Assembly: GCF_947495965.1 (NCBI RefSeq)
Contig: NZ_CANMBB010000007.1
Coordinates: forward strand, 62,001-126,000
Length of the DNA stretch: 64,000 bases
Direction of reading: 5' to 3'
From: an uncultured Maribacter sp.
Lineage (GTDB): Bacteria > Bacteroidota > Bacteroidia > Flavobacteriales > Flavobacteriaceae
Under the pieces are notes generated by a model. It did no database searches. It was not told the DNA's origin and saw only the letters and a list, made by a program, of their open reading frames with translations. The position numbers and the translations under genes were made by a program. Within the stretch, counting starts at the first letter, position 1; each line of letters begins with the position of its first letter. Of this stretch, positions 49,036 through 58,187 are shown piece by piece.

Positions 49036-51135
49036 TTAGTTTAAATTAAGGCTTACATTAAAATTACCTTTTTTAACCTCTCCATTTTTCATTGTAATCT
49101 TAAATCCATAGCCTGGAATTACAGTTCCATCCATAATTTTTTGGGACACAGGACCTAAGTTCACAAGCACATTTGTACCACTAGAAAAACGACTTCTTTG
49201 CACCTTAAAATCAGCACTTAAATATTCATGACTTTTTAATTCTGAAAAGAAAGTTTCTCTATGTACTGGGCTAACTAACTCATTTGCCATTTTTATTAAT
49301 GGATGCATACCGTTAAACTCATATGGAGCAAAGAATATAGTAATACCTCTACCATAAAGCATACTTTGAAGGGCTTTAATCCTAAAGTCACCATTTGCAG
49401 TTACCTCATTATCTGGATCTTGAATTTTTCCGAAATTTGCAATAGCTTCATGATATACCAAATTAAATAATGGTGCTTGGTGCGATATTTGAGAAAGAGG
49501 GCGGTCCTCTAAATACGTCATCCCTTCAAACATATCAAAATAAGGAATCCATTGTTCTTGACCATGTTCTGTTCCATTAACAACATTTAAAGAATCAATA
49601 TATTTTGCTAGAGCAAGTCGTCCTTCATTTCCAGTTTCTGGGTACCTACCAAAAGTTATATCCGTAATATCTGCTTGTAAGCCAAGAGCTGCAATTTCTT
49701 TCTCTATACTTTTTTTAGCAAGTCCTAGTTGTAATTTTGGGTCTACTCTTGCCCACCTACTCCCTGTTCTTAATAACTTATTATCATCATCTAATTCCAT
49801 TACATCTGTAGTAAAATCAGGGTCGTTTTCTAGCATAGGTGAGTAAGCATGGTATGAAGAATATAAATACCCATATTTTTTAGTTAAATCTACTGCAGCT
49901 TTCAGTTTAGAAACACCTCCTAAATCTTCACTTATTGGCCAGTTATTAGGCACAAAATTGGAAAAAGTTCCCCATGCATGGAAAAAAGCATTATCTACTT
50001 TTAAATCATCATGTGTTACTCTAATTATTTCTGCCAACTCATCAAAAGTAAAGGCCATTCCAGGCATATTTACATAATGAGGGTAACCACCATAAACTCC
50101 CATATAAATAGAGCCTGGTAGTTTATTTACATTTGGGTCTCTTTTAGCTTTATCTTTAAGCGTTACAAAATAACCTCTTTTTATAGCTTCCTTTTTATAT
50201 ATTTTGGCCATATCTACATAAGTACCATTAGGTATAAAATGATAGCTAATTTGCATTTTACCCTTCTCCTTATCTAGCTGCCAAACAGGGTCTAAAAAAA
50301 CAACACGATTATAAGTAGACATTTTACCTTTTGAATTAAAAAGATATTGACCGTTATTATTAATATTGTACAACATGCTTGGACGAGCAGAAACGTCTAC
50401 AATACCAACTACTGCAGATTTTTCATTATAAGTTCCCCACCAAGGCATGGTTAATCCTGTTCCGTTATTAAACAATTCTAATTCACCAAAAGACTTACCA
50501 TTATAAGTAGCATCATCCCATTTACAAAAACGCCCTCCATTCATTGGAAAAATATAAGATGGACATATAACACCCTGTTTTTGTGGTATTACCGCCGCTC
50601 CTTTATCCACATCTGTTTTTAAACTAAACTGGCGCGCAGGATATCTTAGGCTCGAAATTTTATACTCTCCTTTTTGATGGTTTACAACTTCTATATCTAA
50701 TTTTGATGTTTTAGAACTTAACCGTAGTTCCGTATCAACAACAACTCCCTCTGCATACGTGTTATCTAAAAAAGCTGGAGATTTAAAAGAAATAGAAATT
50801 ACAGAATCATTCTTTTTAGTTACCCCTACCTCTTTACTATTAGAAATATTAAGTGTTTCTTTTTTTCCTTCTGAATTTACAATTTCTAGTAAACCAGCTG
50901 CATTTTCCCAAGGATCTGATTCCCATACTTGTCCTGTAGTTTTTTCTAACACATTAAAACACCCAGTAATATCATTCACAGATACTTTTAATAAGTTATT
51001 TTCTAAAAAAAGGATAGTTGCTTCTTTATTAGAAACACTTGCCTGTTCTTTATTTTCAGCACAATTACTAAAAAACAAAACACTTAAAATTATAAAACCA
51101 AAAATGAATCCTTTGCTTAATTTCATAATATACAT
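49036..51135 (-). CDS. GH129/DUF5696-like glycosidase (candidate 3,6-anhydrogalactosidase)
   Basis: A 699-residue lipoprotein (leader ending LFFSNCAENK). The N-terminal beta-sandwich carries TTGQVWESDPWENAAGLLEI, and the TIM-barrel part has MGVYGGYPHYV, NAFFHAWG, YSSYHAYSP and LQADITDITFG. These fit DUF5696/GH129, a family with an alpha-N-acetylgalactosaminidase from Bifidobacterium and exo-acting 3,6-anhydro-D-galactosidases from Zobellia. The aspartate in the QADITD segment (D489 or D492) is my guess for the nucleophile. It stands between GH2 and the aldolase: the aldolase stop ends where this gene's start lies (1 bp apart). The assignment rests on overall pattern and context and needs a profile search. 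Confidence 0.7.
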   Translation of the reverse strand: MYIMKLSKGFIFGFIILSVLFFSNCAENKEQASVSNKEATILFLENNLLKVSVNDITGCFNVLEKTTGQVWESDPWENAAGLLEIVNSEGKKETLNISNSKEVGVTKKNDSVISISFKSPAFLDNTYAEGVVVDTELRLSSKTSKLDIEVVNHQKGEYKISSLRYPARQFSLKTDVDKGAAVIPQKQGVICPSYIFPMNGGRFCKWDDATYNGKSFGELELFNNGTGLTMPWWGTYNEKSAVVGIVDVSARPSMLYNINNNGQYLFNSKGKMSTYNRVVFLDPVWQLDKEKGKMQISYHFIPNGTYVDMAKIYKKEAIKRGYFVTLKDKAKRDPNVNKLPGSIYMGVYGGYPHYVNMPGMAFTFDELAEIIRVTHDDLKVDNAFFHAWGTFSNFVPNNWPISEDLGGVSKLKAAVDLTKKYGYLYSSYHAYSPMLENDPDFTTDVMELDDDNKLLRTGSRWARVDPKLQLGLAKKSIEKEIAALGLQADITDITFGRYPETGNEGRLALAKYIDSLNVVNGTEHGQEQWIPYFDMFEGMTYLEDRPLSQISHQAPLFNLVYHEAIANFGKIQDPDNEVTANGDFRIKALQSMLYGRGITIFFAPYEFNGMHPLIKMANELVSPVHRETFFSELKSHEYLSADFKVQRSRFSSGTNVLVNLGPVSQKIMDGTVIPGYGFKITMKNGEVKKGNFNVSLNLN

Positions 51136-51921
51136 TTAGTTTGTTTCTAAAGCCGTAGTAATATCTTTAAAAGCATTCATTACAATACCCACATCTACAG
51201 AATACGAAAGATATTGCACTCCTATGTCTGACCATTTTTTAGCATCTTCTGGAGTTTCTACAAAGGTACCAATTGCTTTACCATTTTGCTTTGCTAAAAG
51301 CACTGCTTCTTCCATACGGTTTACAACTTTTTCATGATGTACCTGTCCAGGCACTCCACAAGATTGAGATAAATCATAAGGTCCTAAAAAAATCACATCA
51401 ATATCCGTCTTTACTATTTCAGAAAGATTTTCAATTCCCTCTAAGCCCTCTATATGAACAATAGAAAGTATGGCGTCATTAGAACTTCCAAAATACTGAG
51501 TTTTTTCTACATTAGTATACTCTGCAGCGCGAACATACCTACACATTCCTCGTTCTCCCTTTGGATGAAATAATGTAGCATTTACAACTTTTTCTGCATC
51601 TTCTTTCTTCCCTACTTGTGGTACTTGTATACATTGTACACCAATATCTAAAGTTCTTAATATTAAGGTTTCTCTATTTTCAGTAACTCGTACAACTGGT
51701 GTTATTCCTTTTGCTTCTGCCGCCCTAACCATTTGCTGCGCCCCTTCTATACTAAAAGGGCCATGTTCCATGTCTATTATTATAAAATCGAAACCTGCTA
51801 ATGCAGCTAATTCTACTATTGCTGGGTCTTGCATTTTACAAAACGGACCAACCACGGTTTTACCCTGCGCTAAAGCTTCTTTTAAATTATTCTTTCTCAT
51901 TCTAATACCTTCATCAATCAT
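51136..51921 (-). CDS. HpcH/HpaI class II aldolase (2-keto-3-deoxy acid aldolase)
   Basis: A 261-residue metal-dependent pyruvate aldolase. FIIIDMEHGPFSIE contains the catalytic H53, and TPVVRV holds the pyruvate-binding arginine. VPQVGKKEDAEKVV, CRYVRAAEY, HIEGLEG and FLGPYDLSQS complete the family pattern seen in 2-keto-3-deoxy-L-rhamnonate aldolase (YfaU/RhmA) and HpaI. It cleaves an unphosphorylated 2-keto-3-deoxy acid to pyruvate and an aldehyde. The start abuts the stop of the aldehyde dehydrogenase (51922), with no spacer, suggesting coupled translation; M8 is an alternative start. With the ALDH and enolase-superfamily genes upstream it completes a three-step route from an aldose to pyruvate. 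Confidence 0.9.
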   Translation of the reverse strand: MIDEGIRMRKNNLKEALAQGKTVVGPFCKMQDPAIVELAALAGFDFIIIDMEHGPFSIEGAQQMVRAAEAKGITPVVRVTENRETLILRTLDIGVQCIQVPQVGKKEDAEKVVNATLFHPKGERGMCRYVRAAEYTNVEKTQYFGSSNDAILSIVHIEGLEGIENLSEIVKTDIDVIFLGPYDLSQSCGVPGQVHHEKVVNRMEEAVLLAKQNGKAIGTFVETPEDAKKWSDIGVQYLSYSVDVGIVMNAFKDITTALETN

Positions 51922-53358
51922 TTATACTAAAGCCTTGGTAACTCTCTTTTTTACCAAATAATCATCTAATGCATAAGTAGAACAGTCTACCCCAATACCA
52001 CTATTTTTTACACCTCCATGCGGCAAATAAATATCATACTTAACTCCATTTAGTTGCACTTCACCAAACTCTAAATTGGTTGCAAAATAATTAAGCGTTT
52101 CTTCGTTTTTTGAGAATACATAAGAAGCCAAACCAGCATCTGTATTGTTAGATAACTCTAGTGCTTCTTCTTTTGTTTTAAATGGAACCACTATTGCAAC
52201 AGGTCCAAAAATCTCATGTTGTAAAATTTCTGCATTTGGATTATCCATCGTTATTAAAGTTGGTTCATAATAATGCCCTACTCTATCTATAACAGAACCA
52301 CCTGTAATTACTTTACCTCCCTGCTTTTGCGCCTCTTTAACTATACCATCAACTTTTATTACAGATGCTGCGTTAGCAAGAGGCCCCATATCTGGTTTAT
52401 TTTCTCTACCAAAACCAATCTTAGCATTTTCAAATTTATTTTTTAAACCATCCACAAATTCATCCATCACAGATTCATGAATGTAAAATCTATTAGGTGC
52501 AACACATATTTGCCCTGTGTTTCCAATTTTTAAAGCAGCACCAATGTTTATAGCTAATTCCATATCTGCATCTGCACTAACAATAAAAGGTGCATTACCA
52601 CCACACTCCATACTATATCTTTTAATAGAAGTTCTACTGCTTTGTTCTATTAATTTTTGTGCAGTTTCTGTAGAACCTATCATAGTAATTAATCTTGGAA
52701 TTTTACTCTCACACAGAGGAATACCAACATTTTCTCTTTTACCTGAAATAACAGTAACTACACCTTTCGGGAAATTAATCTCGTGACACAACTCTCCTAT
52801 TATATGTGCAGAAAGAGGAGAAAACTCTGATGCTTTTAAAATTATACTACATCCGGCAGCTAAAGCAGGACCTAGTTTAAAACCTAGATTTAATAAAGGA
52901 AAATTATACGCTAAAAAAGCTACTGCAACACCAAGAGGTTGTGAAACCATTCTATGTTCGTGAGTACCTTCTTTATCTTCTATTTCTATATCTGTACGTT
53001 TTACAATTTCTTCTGAATAGTATTGTAATGAATTAGTTATACTAGTAAGGTCTTCTTCACTGCCCTCCCAAGTTTTACCCATCTCGTGCATTATACTATT
53101 TCTAAGAAGATCACTATTCTCTATTATCTTATTTCTAAGTTTATCTATCCAAACTAATCTTTCTTTTAAAGGTAATTTTGACCAAGACTCAAAACCTTCT
53201 TGTGCTGTTTTTAAGGCTCTTTCCGTATCTTCTAAAGTACCTGAAGCAATTGTTGCAACCTCTTTTTCTGTAGCTGGAGAAATTAGTTTAAAAGATTCTC
53301 CATTAGAAGCATCTACAAGCTCCCCGTTTATATATAATTTTTTATGTCCAAAATTCAT
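51922..53358 (-). CDS. NAD(P)-dependent aldehyde dehydrogenase
   Basis: A 478-residue cytoplasmic ALDH with all catalytic residues: N152 (YNFP), K175 (ILKASE), E251 (MECGGNAP) and nucleophile C285 (TGQICVAPNR). EIFGPVAIV and GVKNSGIG are typical of the succinate-semialdehyde/lactaldehyde branch. In this operon it could oxidise 3,6-anhydrogalactose to its aldonate, the first cytoplasmic step of anhydrosugar catabolism, or oxidise the aldehyde left by the aldolase (glyceraldehyde or lactaldehyde). Its start codon lies inside the end of the upstream enolase-superfamily gene (17-bp overlap) and its stop abuts the aldolase start, so the three are tightly coupled. Confidence 0.9.
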   Translation of the reverse strand: MNFGHKKLYINGELVDASNGESFKLISPATEKEVATIASGTLEDTERALKTAQEGFESWSKLPLKERLVWIDKLRNKIIENSDLLRNSIMHEMGKTWEGSEEDLTSITNSLQYYSEEIVKRTDIEIEDKEGTHEHRMVSQPLGVAVAFLAYNFPLLNLGFKLGPALAAGCSIILKASEFSPLSAHIIGELCHEINFPKGVVTVISGKRENVGIPLCESKIPRLITMIGSTETAQKLIEQSSRTSIKRYSMECGGNAPFIVSADADMELAINIGAALKIGNTGQICVAPNRFYIHESVMDEFVDGLKNKFENAKIGFGRENKPDMGPLANAASVIKVDGIVKEAQKQGGKVITGGSVIDRVGHYYEPTLITMDNPNAEILQHEIFGPVAIVVPFKTKEEALELSNNTDAGLASYVFSKNEETLNYFATNLEFGEVQLNGVKYDIYLPHGGVKNSGIGVDCSTYALDDYLVKKRVTKALV

Positions 53359-54493
53359 GATTCTTTTTTTCTTTATATTTTTCTAAAGCGTCTTCATTAA
53401 ACTCAAAACCTAAGCCTGGATCATCGGAAATTTTAATCTCCCCATCCTTACAGACCATTTTTGTTGTTATTAATTCATCCCTTAATCCATTTTCTGTTCT
53501 ATCATATTCTATATGACAAGGAGAAGGTTTCATTCTTCCCGGAAGATCATCCAAATTACTTATAAAATGCAATGCTGCAGAAATTGCAATACCTGTTCCC
53601 CATGTATGCGGAACAACCTCTGCACCATACACAGATGCCAAAGTGGCTATTTTTTTAGCTTCTGTAAGCCCTCCTGTTGCACAAATATCTGGTTGTACAA
53701 TATCTACAGAGTTAGATTTTAATAATCTTTGAAATCCATAACGTAAATACTCACACTCTCCACCAGAGATTGGAATTGTAGTTTTACTCCTTAACTCTGC
53801 ATATTGATCATAATATTCTGGAGAAATTGGTTCTTCAAACCAAGAAATATTATATTTTTCTACTGCATTTGCTAACTCAATTGCTTCACGCAAATTATAG
53901 GCATGATTAGCATCAATCATTAACTTAACTTTTGAACCTATAGCTTCTCTAATTTGCTTTACATTTTCAATATCTTCCTCTATAGTTAACCCAACTTTCA
54001 TTTTCATAGCCTTGTACCCTTTTTTAACATAGGTCTTAGCTTCTTCGGCTAGCTTTTTTGGCATATCACCACCATGAGTAAAATACATTCCTGTTGCATA
54101 TGGCTGAATATTATCCCTTTTTTTTCCACCAAGTAACATATGCACTGGTTGCTCTAAAATTTTTCCTTTTAAATCCCAAAGAGCAACATCTATTGCACTA
54201 ATAGCAGATACCAAAACACCACTTCTTGCAAAATCTAAAGACCTTCTATACATGGTACTCCAGATTGTTTCTGTTTCTAATGGATTTTGCCCAACAACAA
54301 AAGGAGTTAAATGCTCTATACCTGCTTTTATGATACTTGCAGGACCATACCCTTCTCCATAACCAACATGTCCCGTAGTACTTGTTACCTTAACTATACA
54401 TATTCTTCTTTCCGAATATTCCCATTGCGAAAAGTAAAAACTCTCTTTTAACTTATCTGCAAGAATAAAACTCTCTATAGATTTTATTTTCAT
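53342..54493 (-). CDS. enolase-superfamily (mandelate racemase group) enzyme, candidate anhydrogalactonate cycloisomerase
   Basis: A 383-residue enzyme with a full mandelate-racemase-type active site: the KxK lysine pair K164/K166 (MKMKVG), metal ligands D194 (MIDANHAY), E220/E221 (WFEEP) and E246 (SGGE), and H296 (VVPHTWGTG). It differs clearly from the DgoD-like enzyme at 37320, which lacks the KxK motif. Known members of this group dehydrate aldonates or cycloisomerise 3,6-anhydrogalactonate to 2-keto-3-deoxygalactonate. The downstream ALDH and aldolase and the carrageenan-like context favour the latter; fuconate or rhamnonate dehydratase remain possible. It overlaps the ALDH gene by 17 bp and follows rhaT by 36 bp. 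Confidence 0.82.
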   Translation of the reverse strand: MKIKSIESFILADKLKESFYFSQWEYSERRICIVKVTSTTGHVGYGEGYGPASIIKAGIEHLTPFVVGQNPLETETIWSTMYRRSLDFARSGVLVSAISAIDVALWDLKGKILEQPVHMLLGGKKRDNIQPYATGMYFTHGGDMPKKLAEEAKTYVKKGYKAMKMKVGLTIEEDIENVKQIREAIGSKVKLMIDANHAYNLREAIELANAVEKYNISWFEEPISPEYYDQYAELRSKTTIPISGGECEYLRYGFQRLLKSNSVDIVQPDICATGGLTEAKKIATLASVYGAEVVPHTWGTGIAISAALHFISNLDDLPGRMKPSPCHIEYDRTENGLRDELITTKMVCKDGEIKISDDPGLGFEFNEDALEKYKEKKNHEFWT

Positions 54494-54529
54494 GTTTATA
54501 TTTATATAAAATGATTCTTATTACCTTTT

Positions 54530-55546
54530 TTATACGACACTATTTGAATACCCTAATACTATCGTTGCTACGATTAAAACAGCAAGACCAGCTATTAACC
54601 AACTAAAAGCTTTTGACGCTCCAGCCCATTCTTTATTCATATAAGCCCAAATATTACTTACTACTAAAGACACTCCAAGCAAAATTGGCCAACCTATTAC
54701 TGGCCCCATTTTACCCATTAGTGTTGCTCCCTGCCCATAAACTCCTAAAGCTCCAAACCACAACAAACTAGCGCCAATTGCCCATGCATATGCTTTACCA
54801 GAATTAGGAACTGAAAAAGAACTCCAAGTTTTATTCTTTGTTAATAAAAAAATTGCATAACCAGCATTCATAAGAAAGCCTCCAAATAAAACAACAACCC
54901 AAATAGCTAAGCTACTATTACGAGAAATTGCTCCTGCAGCTTCTGCCGCAACACCTACTGGTTGCGCTCCAACAAAACCTAAATTTAAAAACGCAGATAA
55001 TATTCCACTAAGCACCGCAATAATTAAACCCATTTTTAAGTTTACTTTTACCCCTTCACCTTCCCCAGTGTTAATTACCTTATCTCTTTGTATTCCAGCA
55101 TATGCGGTGATTGCAACCCCTATTAACATGATAAAAACACCTAACATTACGTAAGGAAAAGCCGGAAGTGAAGACGCATTTTCTATTTGAAAGAATGGAA
55201 TTAATCCGCCTACCGCAGAACAAACTCCCATTACAATACCATATGTTAAAGATATTCCTATATAAGGTATACTTTTCCCAAACATTATTCCTCCAATTCC
55301 CCAAAGCAGACCAAAAAACATACCCACCAACAAGACACTAACAGGCGTATTAAATATTACATTGAACAAATCTGGAACAACTATTAATGCCCAAACCAAC
55401 GGAATTAAAACCATAGCTACAGCAGCATGAACTAGCCACCAAGCTTCCCATTTAAGAGGTGCCATAAATTTCATCCCAAGCCCAAAAGAACCTTGAAAAA
55501 TACTGGCTATTAAAACTATAACTAGAGGTAAAAATGCAAATTCCAT
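54530..55546 (-). CDS. RhaT-type sugar:H+ symporter
   Basis: A 338-residue, 10-span inner-membrane protein of the L-rhamnose:proton symporter family. Key stretches are FQGSFGLGMKFMAPLKWEAWWLVHA, GLLWGIGGIMFGKSIPYIGISLTYGIVMG and the C-terminal GPVIGWPILLGVSLVVSNIWAYMNKEW, matching RhaT. No rhamnose isomerase, kinase or rhamnulose-phosphate aldolase lies in the window, so either rhamnose feeds the oxidative ALDH/dehydratase/aldolase route or the transporter carries another sugar such as anhydrogalactose. It is the first gene of the catabolic operon running down to 45365, and its promoter has the 21-bp direct repeat 56 bp upstream of the start. Confidence 0.87.
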   Translation of the reverse strand: MEFAFLPLVIVLIASIFQGSFGLGMKFMAPLKWEAWWLVHAAVAMVLIPLVWALIVVPDLFNVIFNTPVSVLLVGMFFGLLWGIGGIMFGKSIPYIGISLTYGIVMGVCSAVGGLIPFFQIENASSLPAFPYVMLGVFIMLIGVAITAYAGIQRDKVINTGEGEGVKVNLKMGLIIAVLSGILSAFLNLGFVGAQPVGVAAEAAGAISRNSSLAIWVVVLFGGFLMNAGYAIFLLTKNKTWSSFSVPNSGKAYAWAIGASLLWFGALGVYGQGATLMGKMGPVIGWPILLGVSLVVSNIWAYMNKEWAGASKAFSWLIAGLAVLIVATIVLGYSNSVV

Positions 55547-55563
55547 AATAAATTGTGTTTCTA

Positions 55564-55629
55564 CAAATTAACTAAAACGCAGAAAAAAATAACAGTTCTA
55601 ATTTATCCTGACCTTACATTATCTTAACC
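55564..55629 (-). promoter_or_regulatory. 21-bp direct-repeat operator with -7 box (rhaT/catabolic operon)
   Basis: TTTATCC (55602-55608) and CTTAACC (55623-55629) on the + strand, 21 bp apart, each one change from TTTWACC, with the conserved ACATTAT just before the distal copy. The -7-like box TTAATTTG (55564-55571, minus strand; one mismatch from TAnnTTTG) lies 30 bp downstream, leaving a very short leader before the rhaT start at 55546. Confidence 0.62.
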
Positions 55630-55652
55630 TATATAAATCTACCTAAAAGACA

Positions 55653-56960
55653 TTATATACTTTTAATAAAATATATAATAACCACCATTAATCCTCCCGA
55701 AAAAGCTACAATTGCAGTTAAAAGACTTAACGATTTGAGTAATTTAGACACTCCTACATTATGCACTTCTTTAAATAACCAAAAGAAACTACTATTAACA
55801 TGAACTACACCTAAAGAACCAGCTCCTATTGCAGCTGCTGTTAATTCTGGATAAAAAGCCCCAGAACTTATTAAAGGCGCTACTATGGATGATGTAGTTA
55901 TTAACGAAACCGTTATGGAGCCCGTTACTGTTGTAAATAAGAAACTTAATAAAAAGGGAATTATAACCGTTAGCACAGTTAAATTACCACCACCAATCTC
56001 AGTAAAAAGTGAATTTACTATTTCCGTATCTTTTATTACTTGCCCAAACGCTCCCCCTACCCCAGTGATTAATATGACTATTGCAGATTTTGAGCCCGAC
56101 TCATTAAAATAATTATTTAATTCAGATGCAAAATTCTTCATTGGCATTAATGGCAGTGTCAAAACTACTCCAATCATTAATGCCCAAACTGGGTTACTAA
56201 CAAAAGCAATGAATGGATTGGTACTAGAAAAAATTGCCCCTAAAGACATACACAATAAAGGCACAAGTAATGACGCGTAGGGCAAGGCTTTTTTAAATCC
56301 TTGAATTTCTATTTTATTTTCAACAGTCTCTTCTTTAGGTTTTTCTATGACAGTACTAAATCTCTGGGTGTTTATTTTTATCCATATTAAACCTCCAACA
56401 ATAGCTGCAATAGCAACTAAAACATTTAAAGGTATTATTTTACCAACTTGTAAATTAAGAATAGATGCAACCGCTAACGGTCCAGGTGTTGGCGGTATTA
56501 AAGCATGAGCAACAGTTAAACTCATTGTTAAAGATAAACCCAAAACTAAAACAGAATGTCCAGATTTTCTTGATAAGACTAATATTGTAGGAAGCAATGT
56601 TAAATATGCAACATCCATAAATACAGGTATCCCTATTAAAAAGCCAATAACCGCCATAGATACAGGCAAGTATTTTACACCAAATAAATTAATTATGCTA
56701 TTTGCTATGACATCGGCACCACCAGTTTTAGCTAATATTTCACCTAATAGTGTACCAAATAAGATAACTAAACCAATCCATTTTAAAGTATTCCCAAAAC
56801 CACTTAACAAACTCTCTGTTACTACACCAACTGTACTACCAGTTGCTAAGCCTAATATTAAACCCGAAACTAATAGTGCAGGTATAGGATGCACTTTAAA
56901 GACCGTAACCGCAACAATAAGCAAAACAATACAAGAAATTAAAGCAACTAAACCTAACAT
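55653..56960 (-). CDS. GntP-family aldonate:H+ symporter
   Basis: A 435-residue 12-span-type permease. KWIGLVILFGTLLGEILAKTGGADVIA, LIGIPVFMDVAYLTLLPTI, HALIPPTPGPLAVA and HVNSSFFWL are the GntP (gluconate:H+ symporter) signatures. Members carry gluconate, galactonate, idonate and similar acids. Here it could bring in aldonates made outside the inner membrane, for example by the molybdenum hydroxylase. It lies 106 bp upstream of rhaT in the same direction, but rhaT has its own operator, and gntP has another at 57042-57106. No kinase for the imported acid is visible; the two enolase-superfamily dehydratases could take it instead. Confidence 0.9.
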   Translation of the reverse strand: MLGLVALISCIVLLIVAVTVFKVHPIPALLVSGLILGLATGSTVGVVTESLLSGFGNTLKWIGLVILFGTLLGEILAKTGGADVIANSIINLFGVKYLPVSMAVIGFLIGIPVFMDVAYLTLLPTILVLSRKSGHSVLVLGLSLTMSLTVAHALIPPTPGPLAVASILNLQVGKIIPLNVLVAIAAIVGGLIWIKINTQRFSTVIEKPKEETVENKIEIQGFKKALPYASLLVPLLCMSLGAIFSSTNPFIAFVSNPVWALMIGVVLTLPLMPMKNFASELNNYFNESGSKSAIVILITGVGGAFGQVIKDTEIVNSLFTEIGGGNLTVLTVIIPFLLSFLFTTVTGSITVSLITTSSIVAPLISSGAFYPELTAAAIGAGSLGVVHVNSSFFWLFKEVHNVGVSKLLKSLSLLTAIVAFSGGLMVVIIYFIKSI

Positions 56961-57041
56961 AAAATTTATTTTTAATAAAGACAGAACAATAAGCTCAGGA
57001 TAAACCTCAAAGTTTTTAAATTTTAACTATCGAGTAAAAAT

Positions 57042-57106
57042 CAAAACTATTAATTTAAGCAATAGTTACTTTTATATAAGCTACCTCTCTATAGCACTAT
57101 TTTACC
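57042..57106 (-). promoter_or_regulatory. 21-bp direct-repeat operator with -7 box (gntP)
   Basis: AGCTACC (57079-57085) and TTTTACC (57100-57106) on the + strand, 21 bp apart, with CACTA before the distal copy exactly as at the 35.4 kb site (12 shared bases, CACTATTTTACC). A perfect -7 box TAGTTTTG (57042-57049, minus strand) lies 29 bp downstream; the gntP start is 82 bp further. Confidence 0.65.
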
Positions 57107-57128
57107 CAAGAAATATATTAAAATACAA

Positions 57129-58013
57129 CTAAGCAACTACTTGGTCTTTCTTATATTTCTCCATATACTCTGATGGAGTTACATTCATTAAGCCTTTAAA
57201 CTGCCTATTAAAATTGGTAAGTGTATTAAAACCAGATTGGTAACATATTGCAGATATTTGCAACTCCCCTTCTATTAATAATTTGCAAGCATGACGCAAA
57301 CGTATTTCATTAAGGTATTGTGTAAAAGACTTATGAGTTCTTTTCTTAAAATAACGACAAAAAGCATTTGGTGTCATATAAGCTATAGAAGCTACTTTCT
57401 CTAATTCAATTTTCTTTTCAAAGTTTTCTGTTAAATACAAAATAACCCTAGCCATTCTCTCTTTTTCATTCTTATTAAATGTATTTGTAATAACTTCTGA
57501 ACATAGTGGCTCATAGTTTTCGCTTATAGACAAAATATCTAAAACATTTAATAACCCAATTACACTAGACAAACCATTACTACCAACTAAACCAACCATA
57601 TAGCTATGCACCAAGTAAGTAACTGCCTTAGAAAACTTAAGTCCTCTGTCTGCTTTTTGGAATAACTGTTGTAATCTTTTTGACTCTGTTAAATTTAAAA
57701 AAGCATCTCCTAAAAAGCTTTTTTCAAACTTAACTACAATAAGATCTACAGCCCCTGCTACATTTTCATCTTCATAATATTCTTTATGATTTTTAAATAA
57801 ATGTGGCACATTACTACCTATTAGGTATAATTCACCTGGACCAAAATTACCTATTGAATTACCTACATAACGTGTACCAGTACTTTTCATAAAATAGATT
57901 AACTCTAGTTCCTTATGAAAATGCCAATCTTGTTCAATACAGGGTAATGTATCTTGTCTTGCTAAAAAAGAATTTTCTGGTTTTCTTTCTGTCTGCTTAT
58001 ATGTTAATTTCAT
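57129..58013 (-). CDS. AraC-family transcriptional regulator with cupin sensor
   Basis: A 294-residue regulator when read from the ATG at 58013 (MKLTYKQ). An in-frame ATG at 58058 would add 15 residues that do not look conserved. The N-terminal half is an AraC_binding cupin (DWHFHKELELIYF, GPGELYLIGSNVPHLF). The C-terminal half has two helix-turn-helix motifs (LEKVASIAYMTPNAFCRYFKKRTHKSFTQYLNEIR and ISAICYQSGFNTLTNFNRQFKGLMNVTPSEY). It lies just upstream of gntP and its operator. AraC proteins bind direct repeats about 21 bp apart, so this is the best candidate for the factor reading the five direct repeats. An AraC regulator is likewise required for carrageenan use in Zobellia, as I recall. 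Confidence 0.88.
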   Translation of the reverse strand: MKLTYKQTERKPENSFLARQDTLPCIEQDWHFHKELELIYFMKSTGTRYVGNSIGNFGPGELYLIGSNVPHLFKNHKEYYEDENVAGAVDLIVVKFEKSFLGDAFLNLTESKRLQQLFQKADRGLKFSKAVTYLVHSYMVGLVGSNGLSSVIGLLNVLDILSISENYEPLCSEVITNTFNKNEKERMARVILYLTENFEKKIELEKVASIAYMTPNAFCRYFKKRTHKSFTQYLNEIRLRHACKLLIEGELQISAICYQSGFNTLTNFNRQFKGLMNVTPSEYMEKYKKDQVVA

Positions 58014-58125
58014 AGTTAATATTGTATTAGTGTATTTTACACGCTTACAAAAACGCATAAAGCATCTTTAAATTTATAAAAATTACCACAAAAACAATAA
58101 AAAATACACAATCATGATAAAATAG

Positions 58126-58145
58126 TGCTAGTTAAAAAACTAGCA
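58126..58145. terminator. hairpin between AraC gene and aldose epimerase, possible terminator
   Basis: Perfect 8-bp inverted repeat TGCTAGTT-AAAA-AACTAGCA, 42 bp downstream of the epimerase stop and 112 bp upstream of the AraC start. The T-run after it on the minus strand is poor (CTATTTTAT), so it may be a weak terminator or a palindromic operator for the AraC gene. Confidence 0.4.
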
Positions 58146-58187
58146 AATACTCATTTTACCAATAGCGAAAAGTATTTTTTTTTTAAA

